Source: Phycisphaeraceae bacterium (GTDB lineage Bacteria; Planctomycetota; Phycisphaerae; Phycisphaerales; UBA1924). Taken from it: a stretch of 15,160 nucleotides of DNA. The stretch is taken from positions 1 to 15,160 of the forward strand of contig WUAK01000031.1 in NCBI GenBank assembly GCA_009827205.1. Direction: 5' to 3'. The position numbers and the translations under genes were made by a program. Positions 6,597 to 13,773 of this stretch are shown here, piece by piece. The notes under the pieces were generated by a model. The model was not told the origin of the DNA and did no database searches. It saw only the letters and a list, made by a program, of their open reading frames with translations. Each line of letters starts with the position of its first letter. Within the stretch, counting starts at the first letter, position 1.

Positions 6597-7529
6597 ATGG
6601 CGAAGAAAGCTGGCACACTGAAGCCCACGCACGAGATCAAGGGCGCGATGCGATCGGAGGCGGGCAAGGCCTCCGGCGTGCGTGTGTACGTGGGTGACTG
6701 CAGGGACGTGCTGCCACAGATCCCGCAGGTGAAGCGGGGCGAGGTGGATCTGGTGTTCGCGGATCCGCCCTTTAACTGGTCGCGTGCGTACGACGAGTGG
6801 CACGACAAGATGCCGAGAAACGACTACCTGGACTTCACGTACGAGTGGCTCGATCTGTGCATTGGTGCGCTGCGTGACCATGGGTCTATCTGGGTGAACA
6901 TACCGGATGACACGGCCGCTGAGATCGTGATGCACCTGAAGATGCGCGGGTTATCGATGGTCAACTGGTGTGTGTGGCACTACCGGTTCGGCCAGAACAC
7001 GAAGTCGCGGTTCATCAACTCGAAGGTGCACGCGCTCTACTTTGCCAAGGACCCGAAGAACCGGCGGTGGAACGCGGAAGAAGTGCTCGAGACTTCTGAT
7101 CGGGCTTCGACGTACTTTGATCCGCGCACGATGGATAAACGGGACGGGATGCCCGCGGGCAAGCGCCTGCCGATGGATGTCTGGTACGGGCAGTATTGGG
7201 GGCGGATCCAGGGCAACAACAAGGAGCGGATGCCCGATCACGACAATCAGTTGCCCGAGGTCTACCTCGAGCGCGTGATACGATCGACGAGCAACGAGGG
7301 CGATTTGGTTCTCGACCCGTTCTTCGGGTCGGGGACGACTGGCGTGATGGCGCACGCGCTCGGGCGAGGTTTCATCGGGACAGAGTTCTCGTCGGCCAAC
7401 GCGAAACGCGCTTTTGCGCGCACGAAGAAAGGTCCTGTCAGGCTCGGTGCGATTGAGGACGCGGTGACGGCGATCCACGAGCCGAGGCGGCGTCGGCCCA
7501 AGAATTATGCCGCGGCTCCGAAGAAGTAA
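6597..7529 (+). CDS. Beta-class DNA methyltransferase (N6-adenine or N4-cytosine), solitary
   Basis: This 310-residue protein has the permuted motif order of beta-class amino-methyltransferases (N6_N4_Mtase family): the catalytic DPPF (56-59) first, then a QLPEVYLERVI segment (218-228) in place of the usual HxTQKP helix, then the SAM-binding DPFFGSGTT (240-248). It transfers a methyl group from SAM to an adenine or cytosine in a specific DNA site. The central region (about 120-215) would hold the target recognition part. The C-terminus is a basic tail (RRRRPKNY...). No restriction endonuclease or specificity gene is nearby, so it looks like an orphan enzyme. The gene follows the previous stop by 6 bp. 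GTAAGGA lies directly before the ATG and GGAGGA about 14 bp before it, so the ribosome binding site overlaps the upstream gene's end. Confidence 0.9.
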   Translation: MAKKAGTLKPTHEIKGAMRSEAGKASGVRVYVGDCRDVLPQIPQVKRGEVDLVFADPPFNWSRAYDEWHDKMPRNDYLDFTYEWLDLCIGALRDHGSIWVNIPDDTAAEIVMHLKMRGLSMVNWCVWHYRFGQNTKSRFINSKVHALYFAKDPKNRRWNAEEVLETSDRASTYFDPRTMDKRDGMPAGKRLPMDVWYGQYWGRIQGNNKERMPDHDNQLPEVYLERVIRSTSNEGDLVLDPFFGSGTTGVMAHALGRGFIGTEFSSANAKRAFARTKKGPVRLGAIEDAVTAIHEPRRRRPKNYAAAPKK

Positions 7530-7547
7530 GAAGGACCTTCTGCGGAC

Positions 7548-8831
7548 TTATGACGCCATGAACGCCTCGATCTCGTCCGCGGAGCGTGGGAGATCGATGG
7601 AGAGGTTGATGTAGCCGTCTTCGGTGATGAGGATGTCGTCCTCGGTGCGGACACCGATGTTCTCGTCGGCGACGTAGACACCCGGCTCGATGGTGATGAT
7701 CTGCCCCGGTTCGAGCGGTTTGTGCTCGAGGCCGACGTCGTGGACGTCGAGTCCGAGGAAGTGGCCCAGGCTGTGGTAGTACTCGTCGCTGTACCCGGCT
7801 CTGTCGATGATGTCGCGAGCCTTGTCGTTGAGCTCGACCCAGGTCACACCCGGCTTACACATCTCGACGGTTGCGTTCCACGCGTCCTGTACGACGTTGT
7901 GGATCTCTTTCTGTCTTGGTGAGAACTTGCCCGAGACGGGGTAGGTGCGGGTGATGTCTGCGGCGTACATCTGGAGTTCGGCGCCGACATCGCAGAGGAC
8001 CATCTCGCCGTCGTTCATGGTTCTCGTATTCTGTGTGTAGTGCAGGACCCAGTTGTTCGGGCCAGAGCCGACGATGGGCTCGTAGGCGAAGCGGCGAGAG
8101 CCGTGGCTGTACGCGGTGTGCTCAAAGACGCAGAGGAGTTCGGCTTCACTCATGCCCGGCTTGAGCGCGCGCATCGCGGCTTTGTGTGCATCGACAGTCG
8201 CGTCGATGGCCTTCTGCATCACGGCAATTTCTGTTTCATCGTGGATTGAGCGCATGCGAGGGAGGATGTCGCTCGCGTCGCGGATGGTGACGTTCAAGAT
8301 TCGGGATTGGATGTCGCGGAGCAGCTGGAGTTCTTTGGAGACCGGACGGTTGTAGGTGGCAAAGCTGCCGAGGTAGACGAGCTCGCGTGTGTTCGCCGAG
8401 AGGATGGCTCTGTTGAGCAGAACCGGCATGTTCGCCGAGCGCGAGACCATGGCGATTCCGGTGCCGAGTTCGACGGCCCGGCCGAGTACCGGGCGGATGC
8501 CGTGCCAGCGGTTATCCTCGACTTCGAGTGTGCGGAGGTAGAGTTGTTCCTGGAATCTTGGGTGTTCGGGGGCGAGGACGAGCGCAGCGCCGGCTTCGTG
8601 TTCGAGGCCGGTGAGGTAGTAGAAGTTTGAGTCCTGGCGTTGGGTTGTTGAGATGGTGTCTGCTGAGAAGATGACGGCGATGCCCGAGCCCATCTGCTCC
8701 ATGAGCTTGCGTCTGCGCTGGCGGTAGACGTCGGGCCCGATGTCGCCGGTAGGTGTAGGGATGCCAAGGTCGTTGCCGGGCTTTGGGGCTTTGATGTTTG
8801 GTGTTTCTTGAGGGATTCGGGCTTCTGGCAT
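7548..8831 (-). CDS. pepP: Xaa-Pro aminopeptidase (peptidase M24B)
   Basis: This 427-residue cytoplasmic metallopeptidase cleaves the N-terminal residue from peptides with proline in position two. The N-terminal AMP_N domain (about 34-170) contains VYRQRRRKLME and the SNFYYLTG segment. The C-terminal pita-bread domain (about 195-420) carries all five metal ligands: D281 and D292 (DVGAELQMYAADITRTYP), H357 (HSLGHFLGLDVHD), E382 (TIEPGVY) and E397 (RTEDD). The length equals that of E. coli PepP (about 440). The start at 8831 is backed by AAAGGA 8 bp upstream. It converges on the DNA methyltransferase gene with 18 bp between stops. The gene lies downstream of nhaA on the same strand but is separated from it by a strong hairpin, so it probably has its own promoter. 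Confidence 0.95.
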   Translation of the reverse strand: MPEARIPQETPNIKAPKPGNDLGIPTPTGDIGPDVYRQRRRKLMEQMGSGIAVIFSADTISTTQRQDSNFYYLTGLEHEAGAALVLAPEHPRFQEQLYLRTLEVEDNRWHGIRPVLGRAVELGTGIAMVSRSANMPVLLNRAILSANTRELVYLGSFATYNRPVSKELQLLRDIQSRILNVTIRDASDILPRMRSIHDETEIAVMQKAIDATVDAHKAAMRALKPGMSEAELLCVFEHTAYSHGSRRFAYEPIVGSGPNNWVLHYTQNTRTMNDGEMVLCDVGAELQMYAADITRTYPVSGKFSPRQKEIHNVVQDAWNATVEMCKPGVTWVELNDKARDIIDRAGYSDEYYHSLGHFLGLDVHDVGLEHKPLEPGQIITIEPGVYVADENIGVRTEDDILITEDGYINLSIDLPRSADEIEAFMAS

Positions 8832-8839
8832 TGGATGGA

Positions 8840-8845
8840 TCCTTT
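8840..8845 (-). promoter_or_regulatory. Shine-Dalgarno site AAAGGA of pepP
   Basis: On the minus strand AAAGGA stands 8 nt before the ATG at 8831 and fixes that start. It contrasts with the genes in this window that lack any such site. A TACTAT hexamer (plus-strand 8864-8869) lies 33-38 bp before the start and could be the -10 of a leadered promoter, though no -35 is evident. Confidence 0.6.
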
Positions 8846-8885
8846 GGGAACGTGTGTAAGGAGATAGTAGTGTGTGCGCAAAGAG

Positions 8886-8914
8886 ATCGCCGCGGGTTTG
8901 AGGCCCGCGGCGAT
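8886..8914 (-). terminator. Strong hairpin after nhaA (terminator-like)
   Basis: A perfect 11-bp inverted repeat, ATCGCCGCGGG / CCCGCGGCGAT, with a 7-nt loop lies 25 bp beyond the nhaA stop. On the minus strand the stem is followed by CTCTTTGC, a weak pyrimidine run rather than a full T-tract. It most likely ends or insulates the nhaA transcript before pepP. Confidence 0.6.
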
Positions 8915-8939
8915 TGTGTTGCTTGGTTGTGTGCAGGGT

Positions 8940-10442
8940 TTACGAGGCCTTTGCCTGTGGCTGAGTGCCTTCAGCGGTAGATGCGGGGCTGGGGAAGCTA
9001 CCCGATTGGCTGTCCACGGGTGTGTGTCCTTCGTCCTGTTGCGCTTCTGCCTCTGTCATGGGCTTGCATGTCATGAGGATTGAGAGACCCGCGATGGTGG
9101 CGACGAGTGACGCCGAGAGGATGCCGAGCTTTGAGGCATCGAGGTGCAACGCATCGTCCTTGAAGGCGAGGTTGGCGATGAAGAGGGCCATCGTGAAACC
9201 GATGCCCGACAGGCAGCCGGCACCGATGATGTGCCTCCACGTTGTCATCGGGGGCAGGGCGGCCAGGCCGACCTTGCAGGCGAGCCAGCTGAATAGCACG
9301 ACGCCGACGGGCTTGCCGATGCAGAGGCCGAAGAACACACCGAGTGTGACGGGGTCGGAAACCATGGAACCCATGTCGCCCGACATCTTGAGTCCCGCGT
9401 TTGCGAGTGCGAAGATCGGGATGATCCAGAAGGCGCACCATGGTCCGAGCGCGTGCTCCATGCGGTGCAGCGGCGGGAGCGTCTGGTTGACGTTGGTCTT
9501 GAGTGCGAACGCTGCGGCGCGCTGCTCTGAGGATTCGCGCGGGGTTGAGCCGTCGTCGCCGGCCTTCTCGAAGTGATCGAGCGCTTTGCGTGAGGCTTTG
9601 AGGAAGCGTTCGCGCTTGACACGTGCGCTGGCGGGGACGGTCGCGGCGAGGAGGACACCCGCGATGGTGGCGTGGATGCCGCTGGAGAGGACGAAGACCC
9701 AGAGGGCGATGCCCGGGACAAGGTAGAACAGTGGGTGGCGGAATCGGAGGGCGTTGAGCACGAAGAGGAATCCGACGGTGCCTGCCGAGAGGAGGAGGTA
9801 GTTGGTCTTGAGTTCTTCGGTATAGAAGATGGCGATGACGAGCAGGGCGCCGAGGTCATCGACGATCGCGAGGCTCGTCAGGAAGACCTTGAGCGAGAGC
9901 GGTGCACGGGAGCCGAGGAGCGTCAGGATGCCGAGGGCGAAGGCGATGTCGGTCGCCATGGGCACTCCCCATCCCTTCATGGTGTTGATGACTTCCCCAT
10001 CGGGTCCGGTGACGGTCATTGTTGAGTTGATGCCGAAATAGATCAGGGCGGGGATCGCCATGCCGCCGATCGCTGCCGCGATCGGGAGCGTGGCACGTTT
10101 GAATGACCTGAGTTCTCCCACGAGGAGTTCACGCTTGATTTCGAGGCCTACATAGAGGAAGAAGATCGCCATGAGGGCGTCATTGATGAAGTAGGCAAGG
10201 TTGTGGATATGGGGGAGGTGCCAGTCTCCGATCTTGAGGTCGACCACCATGTCCTTGAAGATGTACGCGTATGCGTCGTACCAGGCGCTGTTGGCCCAGA
10301 CAAGCGCGATCACGGTCATGACGATGAGCGTGATGCCTCCTGCGGCGGCGAGCCTGCCAAATCGTTGGAAGCCTCTAAGGAGCCTTTCGCCCGGCTCAAG
10401 CGGGAGACCTTCTGCAGCGGTTGGGATCTTGTGTGTGTCCAT
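8940..10442 (-). CDS. nhaA: Na+/H+ antiporter NhaA
   Basis: This 500-residue inner-membrane antiporter exports Na+ (or Li+) in exchange for protons. The key residues of E. coli NhaA are matched: ATDIAFALGIL (D165, equivalent of D133), LAIVDDLGAL (D195-D196, equivalents of D163-D164), GIHATIAGV (H257, equivalent of H225) and GLCIGKPVG (K377, equivalent of K300). About eleven to twelve hydrophobic segments are visible. It is about 110 residues longer than the E. coli protein: the excess is a hydrophilic insert at about 275-330 following the HATIAGV helix, a short loop TVTGPDGEVINTMKG at 143-157, and a 40-residue Gln/Ser/Pro-rich tail. The ATG at 10442 was chosen because the in-frame upstream stretch (from 10577) looks non-coding. 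Only a weak GGAA precedes it. A hairpin follows the stop. Confidence 0.95.
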   Translation of the reverse strand: MDTHKIPTAAEGLPLEPGERLLRGFQRFGRLAAAGGITLIVMTVIALVWANSAWYDAYAYIFKDMVVDLKIGDWHLPHIHNLAYFINDALMAIFFLYVGLEIKRELLVGELRSFKRATLPIAAAIGGMAIPALIYFGINSTMTVTGPDGEVINTMKGWGVPMATDIAFALGILTLLGSRAPLSLKVFLTSLAIVDDLGALLVIAIFYTEELKTNYLLLSAGTVGFLFVLNALRFRHPLFYLVPGIALWVFVLSSGIHATIAGVLLAATVPASARVKRERFLKASRKALDHFEKAGDDGSTPRESSEQRAAAFALKTNVNQTLPPLHRMEHALGPWCAFWIIPIFALANAGLKMSGDMGSMVSDPVTLGVFFGLCIGKPVGVVLFSWLACKVGLAALPPMTTWRHIIGAGCLSGIGFTMALFIANLAFKDDALHLDASKLGILSASLVATIAGLSILMTCKPMTEAEAQQDEGHTPVDSQSGSFPSPASTAEGTQPQAKAS

Positions 10443-10654
10443 GGATTCGGTTCCGTGATTCTGGCCTTGTGAATGCTCCCGACATGTTGGGCACCCGTTC
10501 GATGCAGATCTATCGGTGGTTTTTGGAATCGGGGCTAGTCGAGTCGAAAATCGGAGCACCGGTTCTTTGGTCGGCACCGATTGGGTCCTTGAATTCTAAT
10601 AGGTTTGGGATGGGCCACCCCTGTTACGGGTGGCAATTGTGGATATCGTCAGAC
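10443..10654. other. Intergenic region between the phosphatase gene and nhaA
   Basis: These 212 bp are the longest gene-free stretch in the window. They hold the phosphatase gene's downstream hairpin (10614-10634) and must contain the nhaA promoter and leader. The middle part is AT-richer than its surroundings (GAATTCTAATAGG near 10590-10605). I could not recognise a confident -35/-10 pair, a riboswitch or a small gene. An open frame crossing it on the plus strand is antisense to both neighbours and has no protein-like pattern. Confidence 0.5.
10614..10634 (-). terminator. Hairpin after the SpoIIE-type phosphatase gene
   Basis: GCCACCC-CTGTTAC-GGGTGGC is a perfect 7-bp stem with a 7-nt loop, 20 bp beyond the phosphatase stop codon. 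No T-run follows on the minus strand (CCATCCCAAACC), so it may be a 3'-end stabilising hairpin or a factor-dependent terminator rather than a classical intrinsic one. Confidence 0.45.
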
Positions 10655-12793
10655 TCATACAACTTTGAGCACAACGAGTGTGATGTCGTCGGTTTGGGGG
10701 GTGCCTTCACGGAACCGGACGACATCATCGAGGATGGCTTGGGCGATCTGGTCTGAGTTGTCGCTGGCGTGAGACTTCATGAGGTCGCGGAGCCGGTCCT
10801 TGCCGTACATGTCGCCCGATTGGTTGCGGGCCTCCCAGATGCCGTCGGTTCCGATGAGGAGGACACCCCCTGGGGGTGGGAGTTTGGCTGCGGATTCGTT
10901 GAATTGCCACTCGGCTTCGATACCGAGCGGGATGTCCTGACCTGTGTATTCGCTGAACGAATCGTCGCCCGGGTTGTAGATGATCGCAGCGTCATGCCCA
11001 GCGCTGACCCAGGCTGCGGTACCTGCGGGCGGGTCGATGAGGAGGTAGTACAGCGTCATGAAGTGGCCCGGTCTCGTGTCGCGGGCGAGGTTCTTGTTGA
11101 CACGGCTCAGGATGTCTGCGATCTCGTCGGAGTCAGAAGCTCTGCTGCGAAGGAGTGCTCGTGCGGTGGTCATGAGTAGCGCAGCCGCGATGCCGTGACC
11201 CGTGACATCGCCCACGACGATGGCGTGCTTGTTCGGATCGATCTGTTCGAGTTCGAAGAAGTCGAAGTAGTCGCCGCCCGTCTCGTCGCAGTAGACGCTG
11301 CGTGAGGCGATATCGATACCTTGGATAGTGGGTGGTTCGCTGGGGAGCAGGTTCTGCTGGACCGCCATTGCGAGCATGAGTGATTCGCGGACAGCGAGTC
11401 TGTCGCGGAGTTTGGGGACCATCTCGTTGAAGGTGCGGGCGAGAGTCTCGATCTCGTCGCCGGTTTTGATATCGGCGGTTGCGTCGAGGTCGCCCTCTGA
11501 GATTGCGGTGGCGGTTTCGGTGAGGTTCATGATGGGTCTGGTGACCGATCTGGCGCCAAAGAATGAGACCGCAACGGCGATCCCGAGGATCGTGGCGCCG
11601 ATAGCTGCGTTGCTGGAGAGTGTGTCTGTAAAGACATCGGCGACCTCGTCCTGCACGTTGTTTGCAATTGCGTCGATGGTCTCGCGATCGATAGCGACGA
11701 TGACGTAGGAGTCCTGGTTGATCAGGCGTTGGTATGAGAGGATCCAGACTTTGCCTTCTTGGACATAATCGAGCGAGCCGTTGTTCTCGGCGCGCATGAG
11801 TTCGATGAGCGCGTCTGTCTGAGCCTGGTGATCGGCTACGAGGTACTCAAGCTGGATGGGGGCGTGGTCCTTACCGCCTTGCTGGGCGTACTCGGGCTTG
11901 GCGTGGATGAGCACGCCTTTGTCATCGAGCGTGGCGAGCATGATGTTGACGGCTCCGGCCATGTTTTCAGGGAGGTCGATCTCGTCGAGCATGTCGAGCA
12001 TGAGCATGTCCGCGGCGACAACACCGATGACTGTGCCGTCGGGTCTGTACGCGGCTGCTGCGCATGTCATGCGCACCTGACCTGTCGGCGCATCGATGAT
12101 CGGTCCGATCCAGCGGAGACCGGTCTCGCTGCCGATCGCGGCTTCGAACCATGGGCGTTGTCGCGGGTCGTAGTCTTCGGGGTAGCCTCCTTTGCCCGGG
12201 TATGAGATGTGCGTGCCGGAGTCCTCAAGACTGGCGTAGAGGCTGAGCAGCCAGGGTTTCTCGTTCGGGGACTCGCTTCCTGCGATGAGCTCGGGTGTGA
12301 GCGCGGCGAGCATTCTGATGTCATTGTTGATCGAGTCGTCGTCGCCTTCGCCTCTGACGAACACAGGGTGCAGTCGGCTGATTGGGAAGAGCCTTTGTGT
12401 GCCGTCGTCGAGTTGAACGAACTGTCGTGGGTCGGTGACCATGCCCTCCGGGCTGGTTTCGGGGTTTTCGTAGTCGGTCGAGAAGTAGACGGCGTCGGGC
12501 GTGGGCAGTGAATCGCTCTCGATTTCGTTGATGAGGTAGATTTGTTCGAGCGCGTCGGCGGAGCGGCGGACGGTGGACTCGATCAGGATCCTGTCGCGGT
12601 CGAATGTCGCGGCGTAGAGATCGACGTAGCGTGTGCGCGCGATCTCGACGATCTGCTCGACCGATTCGCGCGTGTCTGTGGCGACGTCGACGCTGCAGGA
12701 TTCCAGATTGGCTCTGGTGAGAAGGCCTGTCATGATGAGCGGGCCGATCGAGAGCAGGATCAGGATGACAAACAGCTTTGATCTGAGGCGCAT
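10655..12793 (-). CDS. Membrane-bound Cache-HAMP-SpoIIE (PP2C) serine phosphatase, RsbU/RsbP-like
   Basis: This 712-residue sensor phosphatase is anchored in the inner membrane. Order: transmembrane segment (about 7-25), periplasmic double-Cache sensor (about 30-385, with the typical DPRQRPWF at 209-216), second transmembrane segment (about 396-413), HAMP linker (about 414-468, TRPI...GDEIETLARTFNEM), short coiled stretch, and a SpoIIE/PP2C domain (about 480-712). The phosphatase metal aspartates are present in GGDYFDF (D508), VGDVTGHG (D529), GTDG (D650) and TDDIT (D702/703). Such proteins dephosphorylate an anti-sigma factor antagonist in response to an outside ligand or stress. No STAS or anti-sigma kinase gene lies nearby, so its partner is encoded elsewhere. 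The start is supported by AGAAAGG about 9 nt upstream. Confidence 0.95.
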   Translation of the reverse strand: MRLRSKLFVILILLSIGPLIMTGLLTRANLESCSVDVATDTRESVEQIVEIARTRYVDLYAATFDRDRILIESTVRRSADALEQIYLINEIESDSLPTPDAVYFSTDYENPETSPEGMVTDPRQFVQLDDGTQRLFPISRLHPVFVRGEGDDDSINNDIRMLAALTPELIAGSESPNEKPWLLSLYASLEDSGTHISYPGKGGYPEDYDPRQRPWFEAAIGSETGLRWIGPIIDAPTGQVRMTCAAAAYRPDGTVIGVVAADMLMLDMLDEIDLPENMAGAVNIMLATLDDKGVLIHAKPEYAQQGGKDHAPIQLEYLVADHQAQTDALIELMRAENNGSLDYVQEGKVWILSYQRLINQDSYVIVAIDRETIDAIANNVQDEVADVFTDTLSSNAAIGATILGIAVAVSFFGARSVTRPIMNLTETATAISEGDLDATADIKTGDEIETLARTFNEMVPKLRDRLAVRESLMLAMAVQQNLLPSEPPTIQGIDIASRSVYCDETGGDYFDFFELEQIDPNKHAIVVGDVTGHGIAAALLMTTARALLRSRASDSDEIADILSRVNKNLARDTRPGHFMTLYYLLIDPPAGTAAWVSAGHDAAIIYNPGDDSFSEYTGQDIPLGIEAEWQFNESAAKLPPPGGVLLIGTDGIWEARNQSGDMYGKDRLRDLMKSHASDNSDQIAQAILDDVVRFREGTPQTDDITLVVLKVV

Positions 12794-12802
12794 GGGCAGA
12801 AG

Positions 12803-12809
12803 CCTTTCT
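12803..12809 (-). promoter_or_regulatory. Shine-Dalgarno site AGAAAGG of the phosphatase gene
   Basis: On the minus strand AGAAAGG ends 9 nt before the ATG at 12793 and supports that start. A TACGAT hexamer (12821-12826) about 28-33 bp before the start is a possible -10 box, directly downstream of the peroxiredoxin terminator hairpin. Confidence 0.5.
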
Positions 12810-12841
12810 GTTGGAGCAACATCGTATCGCCTATAGAAAGA

Positions 12842-12870
12842 GGGCCCGGCCTGGGTCGAGGCGCGGGCCC
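12842..12870 (-). terminator. Probable intrinsic terminator of the peroxiredoxin gene
   Basis: GGGCCCG-GCCT pairs with AGGC-(G)-CGGGCCC: an 11-bp GC-rich stem with one bulged G and a 6-nt loop, 31 bp beyond the peroxiredoxin stop. On the minus strand the stem is followed by TCTTTCTATAG, a short T-rich run. It separates the peroxiredoxin gene from the downstream phosphatase gene. Confidence 0.6.
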
Positions 12871-12901
12871 GATGAAGGGGGGCTGGGTTGTGTTTTTGCG
12901 G

Positions 12902-13702
12902 TTAGTTGATTGTCTTGAGTGCGGCGATGACGTCGGCGGGCTCGGCGCGGAGCTTGTAATCGGCGGTGACCTCGGCGTAGCGGATGACGCCTTCGGTGTC
13001 GATGATGTAGGTCGCGGTGAGCGGGAGTGTGTGTGAGTCGTCGCCGTTGACTTGTTCGAGCATCGGACCGAATCGCTCGGCGAGGGCTGGATCGATCTCG
13101 TAGCGGAGGCCGAAATCATCGGCGACCGTGTTCTGCTCGTCGGAGAGGACAGCGAATTCGAGCTCGTTCTTCTCGGTGGTGCTCAGCGTGTTGTCTGGTT
13201 TCTCTGGTGAGATCGCGACGAGTTGGGCGCCGAAGGACTCGAACGCCTCGATGTTGTTCTGGTAGGCGCGGAGCTGGATATTGCAGTATGGGCACCAGCC
13301 GCCTCGGTAGAAGGTGAGGACGACGGGTCCCTCGGCGAGCAGCGTGGTGAGCGTTACGGTTTCGCCCGTTGCGTTTGGGAGTTCAAAGTTTGGCGCTTGG
13401 TCACCGACCTTGAGCGTCTTGTCGAGTGCGCCGGACTCCTTGAGGTTCTCGATGGCCTGCGTGTAGAGATCGACGGTTGCCTGGTCTGCTCGCTTCGAGA
13501 AGCCCTCGGACATTTCTTTGAGCTGGGCTTCGAGCGGTCGGTCGGTTTCGGCTTGCTTCATTTCAGGCTGGCTCTTCTGGCTGGTCTGGGCAGCTGCGGT
13601 GGGTGCGGTGCAGACAAGGGCGCCGAGGGCGGCGAGCTGCGCGAGCTCGACAGTGCGCTGACGGAGTGTCTCGATCCGGGAGGTGTGCTTGTCAGAGGGC
13701 AT
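12902..13702 (-). CDS. Exported AhpC/TSA-type peroxiredoxin-like protein
   Basis: This 266-residue protein begins with a signal-peptide-like N-terminus (basic residues, then LAQLAALGALVCTAPTAAA, cleavage likely near residue 38), so it probably works in the periplasm. A helical linker (about 45-95) precedes a thioredoxin-fold AhpC/TSA domain: VGDQAPNFELPNATGE (99-114), the active site FYRGGWCPYC (C137, C140), VAISPE and a C-terminal YIIDTEGVIRYAEV strand. The CPYC pair places it in the PRX_like2 group, whose members reduce peroxides or act as thiol oxidoreductases; CxxC also allows a disulfide-exchange role. The start at 13702 is chosen over 13759 because AGGA lies 8 nt upstream and the signal peptide begins correctly. 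It lies 71 bp after the MFS gene on the same strand and is followed by a terminator hairpin. Confidence 0.9.
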   Translation of the reverse strand: MPSDKHTSRIETLRQRTVELAQLAALGALVCTAPTAAAQTSQKSQPEMKQAETDRPLEAQLKEMSEGFSKRADQATVDLYTQAIENLKESGALDKTLKVGDQAPNFELPNATGETVTLTTLLAEGPVVLTFYRGGWCPYCNIQLRAYQNNIEAFESFGAQLVAISPEKPDNTLSTTEKNELEFAVLSDEQNTVADDFGLRYEIDPALAERFGPMLEQVNGDDSHTLPLTATYIIDTEGVIRYAEVTADYKLRAEPADVIAALKTIN

Positions 13703-13710
13703 TTTGAGGT

Positions 13711-13714
13711 TCCT
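13711..13714 (-). promoter_or_regulatory. Shine-Dalgarno core AGGA of the peroxiredoxin gene
   Basis: On the minus strand CAGGAACCTCAAAATG gives AGGA 8 nt before the ATG at 13702. It decides this start over the in-frame ATG 57 bp further upstream, whose translation would put a hydrophilic stretch before the signal peptide. Confidence 0.5.
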
Positions 13715-13773
13715 GTCTCGGGTCTGAGGCGTACATACGGCGGTGTCCGAGGGGAACACGGTCTAGGAGATAC

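Noticed and set aside
10443..10577. 45-residue N-terminal extension of NhaA from an upstream start
   Set aside because: The residues (many Thr/Arg/Pro/Cys, no helix) do not look like an NhaA N-terminus. MDTHKIP at 10442 gives the normal start before the first membrane helix.
10421..10756. 111-residue open frame crossing the intergenic region between nhaA and the phosphatase gene
   Set aside because: It starts inside nhaA and ends inside the phosphatase gene, both antisense. The intergenic part has no protein-like pattern and encloses a hairpin.
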